Shown one piece after another: positions 6,570-12,405 of a stretch of 13,258 bases of DNA. The stretch comes from Pararhodospirillum photometricum DSM 122 (lineage in GTDB: Bacteria > Pseudomonadota > Alphaproteobacteria > Rhodospirillales > Rhodospirillaceae): positions 3,825,405 through 3,838,662 of the forward strand of contig NC_017059.1 in the NCBI RefSeq assembly GCF_000284415.1. Direction: 5' to 3'. The stretch's first letter is position 1; every line of letters begins with the position of its first letter. The notes beneath the pieces are model-generated. The model ran no database searches, was not told the DNA's origin, and worked only from the letters and a program-made list of their open reading frames with translations. The translations under genes and the position numbers were made by a program.

Positions 6570-6842
6570 ATGGGACAGTTGTTACGTTTCACCCCGGCCA
6601 ATGACAATGGCCCGGCCTCGGGTTTCCTTGAACCTCTTGATCGCCTGCGTCTTGCTGTTGATGGATTGCTTGATGCTCTTGATCGTCAAGTCGGCGCCTT
6701 GGAAGCCTTGCATGGCTCCTGCCAGGATCTGGAAACCATCATGACCGCGTGCGATACCGGCTTGGCCTCCTTGTGCGAGACCCTGGCCAAGAACGAGCCC
6801 GAGGCGCCGCCATGCTCGGTGTCGGGGAGCGTGACAGAGTAG
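6570..6842 (+). CDS. Small hypothetical protein, 90 aa
   Basis: No recognised family. The protein starts MGQLLRFTPANDNGP, a short basic/hydrophobic leader followed by an Asn-Asp-Asn turn, then a long amphipathic helical region (about 19-75) with regularly spaced leucines (LDRLRLAVDGLLDALDRQV). It has four cysteines (51, 61, 69, 82) and an acidic, disordered-looking tail. There is no membrane segment or signal peptide. ATG 6570 was chosen because a GAGGGGG-type ribosome site lies about eight bases upstream; the frame opens earlier (6483) without a comparable site, and the leader hairpin lies in that stretch. It is divergent from the kinase-like gene and convergent with the NDUFA9-like gene. 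The coding call rests on start signal, helical periodicity and clean placement between hairpins. Confidence 0.65.
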   Translation: MGQLLRFTPANDNGPASGFLEPLDRLRLAVDGLLDALDRQVGALEALHGSCQDLETIMTACDTGLASLCETLAKNEPEAPPCSVSGSVTE

Positions 6843-6854
6843 GGGGAAAGAACA

Positions 6855-6892
6855 GGCTGGGGAGGCTCGCCTCCCCAGACCCCTCCTTTTTT
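6855..6892 (+). terminator. GC palindrome family, copy 5, with T tract
   Basis: CTGGGGAGGC (6857-6866) pairs perfectly with GCCTCCCCAG (6869-6878); the tail ACCCCTCC is followed by six T (6887-6892). It lies 12 bases after the stop of the 90-aa gene and 9 bases before the end of the NDUFA9-like gene on the other strand, so it is likely a terminator for both. Confidence 0.7.
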
Positions 6893-6900
6893 GGAAGGTT

Positions 6901-7866
6901 TCAGGTGTCGCGTAAGATGACGTGGCGGTGGAGCGGGCGAAAGCGCGACAGGTAGGAGGGAACCACCGCCTCGACCGCCTGGGGCTCAATGCCCAGCGCT
7001 TCCAGGCCCGGGCACGCGCCGCTCAACACGTTGTCCTTTTGCAGCATCAAGACTTGGTCCGGGGTCAGCAGGGGGTTGGGCAGGCGTCCCAGCAGAGCCG
7101 CTTGGGTCTGCGCCACCCAGAACGGCAGCTTGATCACCCGGGTCGCCCGATGGGTTTCGCGCACGATCAGTTCCATGATCTCCCGCATGGAATACACCTG
7201 CGGGCCGCCCAGCTCGAAGGTTTCGCCCGGACGCGGGGTTTCGACAAGGGTGGTAATGGCTTGGACCACGTCGCCCACGAACACCGGCTGAAAGCGCGGG
7301 CTGCCCAGGGAACCGCCCCGGTCAAAATAGGGCAGCACCGGCGAAAAGCGGGTAAAGCTGGCAAACAGGTTGAAAAACCGGTCATCGGGGCCAAAAACCA
7401 CGCTGGGACGCACAATCGCGGCCTGGGGCACCGCCTCGCGCACCGCCGCCTCGCCGGCGGCCTTGCTCTGGGCATAGCGGGCCGGGCTGTCGGCGCAAGC
7501 GCCCAACGCCGACATATGCACCAAGGTGCCCACCCCAGCCTGGGCCGCCGCCCGGGCCACAGTGCGTGCGCCCTCGACGTGCACGCTCTGGAAGGTCTGG
7601 CGTCCGCTCTCGCTCAGGATGCCCACGAGATTGACCACCGCGTCGGCCCCCTCCACGGCGCGGTGCACCGAGTCGGGGTGGGTGAGGGAGGCGGTGATGG
7701 GGGCGATCTGGCCCAGGTCGCCCAAGATCTTGAGGGGGGAGACCCGCTCAACATCGCGCACCGCCACCCGGACGCGTGCCCCGTGGGCCGCCAGGGCGCC
7801 GACCAACGGGCGTCCAATGAAGCCCGTTCCTCCAAAAACCGTGACGACGCGCCCGTGCATGCTCAT
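6901..7866 (-). CDS. NDUFA9-like NAD(P)-binding protein (atypical extended SDR)
   Basis: 321 residues. The N-terminus carries a Rossmann nucleotide-binding loop VFGGTGFIGR (10-19). VHMSALGA (116-123) and YAQSKAAGE (131-139, Y131 and K135) occupy the positions of the short-chain dehydrogenase catalytic Ser/Tyr/Lys, followed by IVRPSVVFGPDDRFFN (151-166). This pattern and length match the bacterial 'complex I NDUFA9 subunit family', related to the accessory NDUFA9 subunit of mitochondrial complex I. Bacterial members are often annotated only as NAD-dependent epimerases, and their substrate is generally unknown. ATG 7866 is supported by GAGGAGA about six bases upstream on the minus strand; a second in-frame ATG lies at 7860. 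It stands alone, with hairpin copy 5 after its stop and about 300 non-coding bases before its start. Confidence 0.88.
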   Translation of the reverse strand: MSMHGRVVTVFGGTGFIGRPLVGALAAHGARVRVAVRDVERVSPLKILGDLGQIAPITASLTHPDSVHRAVEGADAVVNLVGILSESGRQTFQSVHVEGARTVARAAAQAGVGTLVHMSALGACADSPARYAQSKAAGEAAVREAVPQAAIVRPSVVFGPDDRFFNLFASFTRFSPVLPYFDRGGSLGSPRFQPVFVGDVVQAITTLVETPRPGETFELGGPQVYSMREIMELIVRETHRATRVIKLPFWVAQTQAALLGRLPNPLLTPDQVLMLQKDNVLSGACPGLEALGIEPQAVEAVVPSYLSRFRPLHRHVILRDT

Positions 7867-8042
7867 GGGGTCTCTCCTCGCCTGGGGCTGTTGTGTGCCT
7901 GCTGTGCCGATCGTGCCTAAGGTCTGTGAAGCCGTCTGAAAGCTCTTCTTGGGGGGGCGGCCCCGGTCACAGGTGGGGGAATTTCAAGGAAGCTGCAAGG
8001 GTTTTCCCATGGGGATCCTTGGGGAAAGCGGGCGTAAAACAA

Positions 8043-8081
8043 GGCTGGGGAGGCCTCGCCTCCCCCAGCCTTCTCTTTTTT
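8043..8081 (+). terminator. GC palindrome family, copy 6, with T tract (no gene ends here)
   Basis: GGCTGGGGAGGC (8043-8054) pairs with GCCTCCCCCAGCC (8058-8070), with one extra C bulged, then TTCTC and six T (8076-8081). It is the best terminator-like copy, yet the nearest genes on both sides point away from it. It ends four bases before a candidate -35 box of the tRNA-Leu array and may insulate that promoter, or end an unannotated short transcript from 7867-8040. Confidence 0.65.
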
Positions 8082-8084
8082 CCT

Positions 8085-8113
8085 TTGACAAGGCGGCGCC
8101 GGGGCTTTAAACG
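8085..8113 (+). promoter_or_regulatory. Candidate promoter of the tRNA-Leu array
   Basis: A consensus -35 TTGACA (8085-8090) is followed at 16-17 bases by TTAAAC/TAAACG (8107-8113), a degenerate -10. Transcription would start about 50 bases before the first tRNA-Leu. The rest of the 7867-8171 gap shows only hairpin copy 6. Confidence 0.45.
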
Positions 8114-8171
8114 CTCGCCTCCTGCCGAGCGATACGGCAACGCTTCTGTGGTCCTTAACAGACCAACGGAA

Positions 8172-8258
8172 GCCCAGGTGGCGGAATTGGTAGACGCGCA
8201 GGTTTCAGGTACCTGTGGCTGCAAAGCCGTGGAAGTTCGAGTCTTCTCCTGGGCACCA
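8172..8258 (+). tRNA. tRNA-Leu (anticodon CAG), copy 1
   Basis: 87 nt including encoded CCA. Acceptor arms GCCCAGG and CCTGGGC pair fully, with discriminator A. The anticodon stem CAGGT/ACCTG encloses TTCAGGT, giving anticodon CAG for leucine CUG codons. The long variable arm (GGC...GCC) is typical of class II tRNA-Leu, and the T loop is TTCGAGT. A run of seven T (8277-8283) lies in the 47-base spacer after it but without a clear hairpin. Confidence 0.96.
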
Positions 8259-8305
8259 TCGCGACGCAGGCGGTTGTTTTTTTGTTCCTTGCCGGTCAAG
8301 GCGGG

Positions 8306-8392
8306 GCCCAGGTGGCGGAATTGGTAGACGCGCAGGTTTCAGGTACCTGTGGCTGCAAAGCCGTGGAAGTTCGAGTCTTCTCCTGGGCACCA
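8306..8392 (+). tRNA. tRNA-Leu (anticodon CAG), copy 2
   Basis: Identical over all 87 bases to copy 1, including CCA. It is followed by the longest spacer of the array (153 bases), which contains a candidate second promoter. Confidence 0.96.
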
Positions 8393-8435
8393 AGTTTGAG
8401 CGGTCGCGGCCTTTGCGAGATCTTGTAAATAGATC

Positions 8436-8464
8436 TTGACGACAGCCGTCGAGGACACTAAAAA
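8436..8464 (+). promoter_or_regulatory. Candidate internal promoter between tRNA-Leu copies 2 and 3
   Basis: TTGACG (8436-8441) and TAAAAA (8459-8464) are exactly 17 bases apart, a good sigma-70-type match. It would start transcription about 75 bases before copy 3 and drive copies 3-5 separately from 1-2. Confidence 0.45.
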
Positions 8465-8545
8465 CCAGCCTCCTTCGCTGATCTCGGTGAGAACGGCAAA
8501 GGTTAAGTGGGTATGGTGGCCCGGTCCCGCAAGGGAGCGTGTGTT

Positions 8546-8632
8546 GCCCAGGTGGCGGAATTGGTAGACGCGCAGGTTTCAGGTACCTGTGGCTGCAAAG
8601 CCGTGGAAGTTCGAGTCTTCTCCTGGGCACCA
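8546..8632 (+). tRNA. tRNA-Leu (anticodon CAG), copy 3
   Basis: Identical over 87 bases to copies 1 and 2, with CCA encoded. A 48-base spacer separates it from copy 4. Confidence 0.96.
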
Positions 8633-8680
8633 ACATCGTCGGGTTTGTTTACGTGGCCGTTTCTTGGATGACAAGAATGG

Positions 8681-8767
8681 GCCCAGGTGGCGGAATTGGT
8701 AGACGCGCAGGTTTCAGGTACCTGTGGCTGCAAAGCCGTGGAAGTTCGAGTCTTCTCCTGGGCACCA
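8681..8767 (+). tRNA. tRNA-Leu (anticodon CAG), copy 4
   Basis: Identical over 87 bases to the other copies, with CCA encoded. The 47-base spacer after it contains the short palindrome CTTGAGCCTCAAG (8797-8809). Confidence 0.96.
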
Positions 8768-8814
8768 AACAGTCGACGTGAAAAGGTCTGGCCGCTCTTG
8801 AGCCTCAAGGGTGT

Positions 8815-8901
8815 GCCCAGGTGGCGGAATTGGTAGACGCGCAGGTTTCAGGTACCTGTGGCTGCAAAGCCGTGGAAGTTCGAGTCTTCTCCTGGGCACC
8901 A
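8815..8901 (+). tRNA. tRNA-Leu (anticodon CAG), copy 5
   Basis: Identical over 87 bases to the other copies, with CCA encoded. It is the last of the array, followed by six T (8906-8911) and then a hairpin terminator candidate. Confidence 0.96.
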
Positions 8902-8926
8902 ATCCTTTTTTAAATAGGTTATCGCC

Positions 8927-8962
8927 CCCGCTCCGGCCCGTGACCCACGGCGAGCGGGTTTT
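8927..8962 (+). terminator. Candidate terminator of the tRNA-Leu array
   Basis: CCCGCTC (8927-8933) pairs with GAGCGGG (8952-8958); inside, CCGTG (8938-8942) pairs with CACGG (8946-8950). Four T follow (8959-8962). It lies between the last tRNA and the ribonuclease D gene. Confidence 0.55.
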
Positions 8963-9014
8963 GGCGTGTTGGGGGTCTGACCAGCCCGTTCTTTGTGATT
9001 GAGGTCCCCGTGTC

Positions 9015-9635
9015 ATGAGCGCTGCTCCCAGCATTTTCCTGCACCGAGGCGACCTGCCCGACGGCTTGTCCTTCCCCCAGGGTGTGGCCGTCGATACCGA
9101 AACGATGGGCCTGCGCGTCACCCGCGACCGCTTGTGCGTGGTCCAGCTCTCGGGGGGCGACAACACGGCCCATGTGGTGCAGATTCTGCCCGGGGTGGAC
9201 GCTCCGGTCCTGCGTAGCCTGATGGCCGATCCGGACGTGCTCAAGATCATGCACTTTGGTCGCTTCGACATCGCCACCTTGCAGTATTGGCTGGGCGTTC
9301 TGTGCGCTCCGGTCTACTGCACCAAGATCGCCAGCAAGCTCTGCCGGACCAGCACCGATAGCCATGGCCTCAAGTCGCTGTGTAAGGACCTGCTGGGCAT
9401 TGATCTGTCCAAGCAACAGCAGACCAGCGACTGGGGCGCCGCCGAGCTGAGTGCCGACCAGTTGGCCTATGCCGCGAGCGATGTTTTGTACCTGCACGCC
9501 TTGAAGGCCAAGCTCGATGCCTTGTTGGCCCGCGAGCATCGAACCGATCTGGCGTGGAGCTGTTTTCAGTTTTTGCCGACGCGCGCCTTGCTTGATCTTT
9601 CCGGCTGGGATGAGCCGGATTTGTTCAGTCATTGA
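9015..9635 (+). CDS. rnd: Ribonuclease D-type 3'-5' exonuclease
   Basis: 206 residues, a single DEDDy exonuclease domain that trims RNA 3' ends, in well-studied members those of tRNA precursors. The motifs are complete: Exo I DTETMGL (27-33, metal ligands D27 and E29), Exo II around HFGRFDIATL (80-89, with D85), and Exo III YAASD (152-156, Y152 and D156). It lacks the C-terminal HRDC domains of E. coli RNase D (about 375 aa); the short form is usual in alphaproteobacteria. ATG 9015 has GAGG about ten bases upstream. It follows five tRNA-Leu genes on the same strand and precedes kdsD. The symbol refers to the family; a strict functional equivalence with E. coli rnd is not shown. Confidence 0.92.
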   Translation: MSAAPSIFLHRGDLPDGLSFPQGVAVDTETMGLRVTRDRLCVVQLSGGDNTAHVVQILPGVDAPVLRSLMADPDVLKIMHFGRFDIATLQYWLGVLCAPVYCTKIASKLCRTSTDSHGLKSLCKDLLGIDLSKQQQTSDWGAAELSADQLAYAASDVLYLHALKAKLDALLAREHRTDLAWSCFQFLPTRALLDLSGWDEPDLFSH

Positions 9636-9658
9636 GGCGGGACGTCAGGGAATGAGGG

Positions 9659-9690
9659 GGCTGGGGAGGCCGCGCCGCCCCAGCCTTTCT
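9659..9690. repeat. GC palindrome family, copy 7
   Basis: GGCTGGGGAGGC (9659-9670) pairs with GCCGCCCCAGCC (9674-9685) over 11 of 12 positions (A9667 faces G9677), loop CGC, followed by TTTCTCTTTC. It follows the ribonuclease D stop by 23 bases and precedes the kdsD promoter candidate, so it probably acts as a terminator. Confidence 0.65.
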
Positions 9691-9714
9691 CTTTCAGCCG
9701 ATCAGGGGAGGCGG

Positions 9715-9743
9715 TTGACCCGGGGGGCGGGGCCCCCCATACT
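9715..9743 (+). promoter_or_regulatory. Candidate promoter of the kdsD-lpt operon
   Basis: TTGACC (9715-9720) and CATACT (9738-9743) are 17 bases apart, matching five and four of six consensus positions. The spacer is a GC-rich inverted repeat (GGGGGG...CCCCCC). The implied leader to the kdsD ATG is about 80 bases. Confidence 0.5.
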
Positions 9744-9831
9744 CCGGCCTCTTCCCTCCCTCGTTCCGTTCGCGTCCCCCGACCCTCGGCTGGCGTCGCG
9801 GGGCGTGGCCCCAGGCAATCGAGTCCCGGTG

Positions 9832-10823
9832 ATGACGTCCCACGCTTTTCTGTCTTGTCCCCCCCCGTCTTCCGACCCTGCGCTCGATGCCGCGCGCCGG
9901 GTGCTGGAAACCGAGGCGCAGACCCTGGGCGATCTGGCCCGTGGCCTGGATGCCTCCTTTAGCGGGGCGGTGGCCCTGCTGGGGCAGGCCTCCGGCAAGG
10001 TGATCGTCACGGGCATGGGCAAAAGCGGCCATGTCGGGCGCAAGATTGCCGCCACCTTGGCCTCCACCGGCACGCCGTCCTTTTTTGTTCACCCGGGCGA
10101 GGCCAGCCACGGTGATCTGGGCATGATTGGTCCGCAAGACGCCGTCATCGCCCTGTCGAACTCGGGGGAAACGGCCGAACTGGCCGATCTGGTGGCCTAT
10201 ACCCGCCGGGCCGGCATTGCCTTGGTGTCGATGACCGGGCGCCATCCCAGCACCTTGTCGAGCGCCGCCGATGTGGCCTTGGTGCTGCCGCCCCTGACCG
10301 AAGCCTGTCCCCATGGCTTGGCCCCCACCTCCTCGACCACGGCCATGATGGCACTGGGCGACGCCTTGGCCGTGGCCCTGCTCGAACAACGGGGGTTCAC
10401 GGCCTCTGACTTTCGGGTGTTTCACCCTGGGGGCGGCTGGGGCGCTTGCTGCTGCGCGTTAGCGACCTGATGCACACCGACGGCCTGCCCCTGGTGTCGC
10501 CCGACACCCCCATGGCCGACGTGGTGCTTGAGATCAGCGCGCGTAGCTTGGGCTGCGCCGGTGTCGTTGATGCCGGGCAGCGCCTGATCGGGATCATCAC
10601 CGATGGCGACCTGCGCCGGCACATGGGGCGCGATCTGCTGGGCCTGTCGGCTCGTGCGGTGATGACCGCCGCCCCCAAGACCATAGCGCCTGGGACCCTG
10701 GCCGTGGAGGCTTTGCGGCTGATGAACCAAAGCGCCATCACCGGGCTGTTCGCCGTGGAGGCGGACGCAACGGTGCGGGGCTTTTTGCATCTGCATGACT
10801 GTTTGCGCGCGGGGCTGGCATGA
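9832..10823 (+). CDS. kdsD: Arabinose-5-phosphate isomerase KdsD (KpsF/GutQ family), frame broken
   Basis: Converts ribulose-5-phosphate to arabinose-5-phosphate, the first step toward Kdo of lipopolysaccharide. The SIS sugar-isomerase domain occupies residues about 30-200: VTGMGKSGHVGRKIAATLAS (59-78), FFVHPGEASHGDLGMI (84-99), ALSNSGETAEL (107-117), PHGLAPTSSTTAMMALGDAL (160-179). Two CBS domains follow (DLMHTDGLPLVSP...; VMTAAPKTIAPGTL...). The frame breaks at five G (10429-10433) just after FRVFHPG. A sixth G would read GGRLGRLLLRVSDLMH, the expected family sequence, giving a 330-residue protein. As given, the first frame stops at 10468-10470 and the second runs 10446-10823. ATG 9832 fits the family start; no strong ribosome site is visible (GTG 9805 or 9829 are alternatives). 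Its TGA overlaps the lptC ATG. Confidence 0.92.
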
Positions 10824-11461
10824 CGCTCGCGCCTCCCTGGCGCCGGCCCCCTCTTTCCGGTGACGATCGACACGGTCGTTTTGTGGCCGGGATGAAGTTG
10901 GTCTTGCCGGGGTTGGCGGTGCTGTTGCTGGGGGTTCTGGTGGCGTGGCCCTGGATCAGTGACCATATCGCGGGCTTTTCCGTGGAGTTTGCCAGTTTCG
11001 ATCCAAGAGGTGTAGAGACCGGCAGCGTGGTCAATCCGCGCTATATGGGGACCGACCGCAACAACTATCCCTTTGTGGTGACCGCCGACGCCGCCACCGA
11101 TCTCGGGGCCGCCGATGGCCGCTTGCGCCTCGTCAATCCCAAGGGGGACCTGTTGCAATCGTCGGGTCGGTGGTTGTCCCTGGGCAGCGATATCGGGTAT
11201 GTCACCAACTCTCGGCAACGCATTGAGCTGGAGAGCAACGTCTTGTTCTATCGCGACGACGGCCTTCAGTTTCGAACCCGTGCCGCGACCATCGACCTGG
11301 AACAGAACCGGGCGTTCGGGGCCGAGCCGGTGACGGGGGAGGGGCCGGACCTCCAGATCACTTCGGCCGATGGATTTGCCATCGAGGAGGCCGGCGCCCG
11401 CATCCTCTTTCAAGGACGCACCCGCCTGATCCTCAACGACAGCTCGGAGTCCCGGCCATGA
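10820..11461 (+). CDS. lptC: LPS export protein LptC
   Basis: 213 residues. LptC is the bitopic inner-membrane protein that takes LPS from the LptBFG transporter and passes it to LptA in the periplasm. The sequence shows a basic N-terminus, one membrane segment (about 25-46, LVLPGLAVLLLGVLVAWPW), and a periplasmic beta-rich domain with short repeated strands (PFVVTADAATDLG, GRLRLVNPKGDLLQSSGRW, LESNVLFYRDDGLQ). The layout and length match LptC (DUF1239) of alphaproteobacteria. The ATG overlaps the kdsD stop (ATGA at 10820-10823) and its own TGA overlaps the lptA ATG, so translation is probably coupled along the operon. Confidence 0.9.
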   Translation: MTLAPPWRRPPLSGDDRHGRFVAGMKLVLPGLAVLLLGVLVAWPWISDHIAGFSVEFASFDPRGVETGSVVNPRYMGTDRNNYPFVVTADAATDLGAADGRLRLVNPKGDLLQSSGRWLSLGSDIGYVTNSRQRIELESNVLFYRDDGLQFRTRAATIDLEQNRAFGAEPVTGEGPDLQITSADGFAIEEAGARILFQGRTRLILNDSSESRP

Positions 11462-12405
11462 TCCGCCGTTCTCTGGGAGTTCCTCTGAGGGCTCCCCTCC
11501 TTGCGCTGGGGCTGATGGCGCTGGCCAGCCCGGGGGCGGCCCAGTCCGGCCTGACCGGCGGCAATGGGCCTTTGGAGGTGACCGCCGATCAGGGGATCGA
11601 GTGGATTCGCCCCGAGGGCGTTTACATCGCCAAGGGCAACGCGGTTGCCACCCAGGGCGACCACAAGGTCGAGGCCCAGCGTCTGATCGCCCGCTATCAT
11701 CCCAAGGGCGAGGACAGGGACGATGCCTTGGGCGGCGAAGGGGGCGCCGAGATTTATCGGCTGGAGGCCGAGGGCCGTGTGCGCATCACCATGCCTAATC
11801 AGGTGATTACCGGGGAGCACGCCGTGCGTGATCTCGAACGGCGGGTGACCTGGGTGACCGGGGGGCCGCCGCGCTTGGTCACCCCCACCCAGGTGGTCAC
11901 CGCCCGCGACAGCCTTGAATACTGGGAAGACCGCTCCTTGGCCGTGGCCCGGGGCCATGCCGTGGCCGAGCAAACCGACACCGGCCGCCTGTTGCGCGCC
12001 GACGTGCTGACCGCCTTGTTTCACGAACGCGCCGCCTCTGGCCCGGCCTCCACGGGGGCGTCGGGCAGGGCCACGGGCAGGGGGGGGCAAGCTGCGGCGG
12101 GGCAGGCCACCGGGATTCGCTATATGACCGCCAGCGGCAATGTCGAGGTCGTGACGCAAAACGAGGTGATCCGGGGCGACGAAGCGACCTATGATCCGGC
12201 CTCGGGCTTGGCCACCATCACCGGGGCGGTGCGCATCACCAGCGCCAAAGGCGAGCAACTCACGGGCAGCAAGGCCACCGTCAACATGAAGACCGGGGTT
12301 AGTCGCTTGCTCAGTGCCCCGGGAAGCCGGGCCCGGGCCTTGTTCAAAGGCAGCGAGGCGACGCCTGGATCCGAGGGCGCCGAGGGCCAGGAGAAGAAGC
12401 GATGA
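11458..12405 (+). CDS. lptA: Periplasmic LPS-bridge protein LptA (OstA-like)
   Basis: 315 residues. A signal peptide (about 1-28, LLALGLMALASPGAA) directs export. The mature part has two blocks of OstA/LptA-type beta-jellyroll repeats: about 37-190 (ITADQ-like VTADQGIEWI, GVYIAKGNAVATQGDHKVEA, VITGEHAVRDL) and 218-290 (YMTASGNVEVVTQNEVIRGDEATYD, broken here only for description). Together these strands form the hydrophobic groove bridging the periplasm. Between them lies a Gly/Ala/Ser-rich low-complexity linker (about 192-218), and the tail (293-315) is charged. It is clearly longer than E. coli LptA (185 aa), as is common in alphaproteobacteria. It overlaps lptC and lptB by four bases on either side. 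Confidence 0.92.
   Translation: MIRRSLGVPLRAPLLALGLMALASPGAAQSGLTGGNGPLEVTADQGIEWIRPEGVYIAKGNAVATQGDHKVEAQRLIARYHPKGEDRDDALGGEGGAEIYRLEAEGRVRITMPNQVITGEHAVRDLERRVTWVTGGPPRLVTPTQVVTARDSLEYWEDRSLAVARGHAVAEQTDTGRLLRADVLTALFHERAASGPASTGASGRATGRGGQAAAGQATGIRYMTASGNVEVVTQNEVIRGDEATYDPASGLATITGAVRITSAKGEQLTGSKATVNMKTGVSRLLSAPGSRARALFKGSEATPGSEGAEGQEKKR

Noticed and set aside
6922..7920. 332-residue plus-strand frame antisense to the NDUFA9-like gene
   Set aside because: The opposite strand encodes a protein with Rossmann and YxxxK motifs; the plus frame has none and is His/Gln/Arg-biased.
7893..8327. 144-residue plus-strand frame between the NDUFA9-like gene and the tRNA array
   Set aside because: It crosses a terminator hairpin and the first tRNA-Leu; composition is non-protein-like.
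8172..8901. Regular array of 87-base repeats with spacers near 47 bases, resembling a CRISPR array
   Set aside because: Each repeat folds as a complete tRNA-Leu with anticodon CAG and CCA end; repeat length is far above CRISPR repeats and no cas genes are present.
8205..9277. Minus-strand frames across the tRNA-Leu genes (repeated VPRRRLELPRLCSHRYLKPARLP or EKTRTSTALQPQ-type peptides)
   Set aside because: These are the well-known false peptides produced by translating tRNA-Leu genes; they repeat exactly because the tRNAs do.
10397..11413. 338-residue minus-strand frame across kdsD/lptC
   Set aside because: Antisense to recognised operon genes, with no motifs or start signal.
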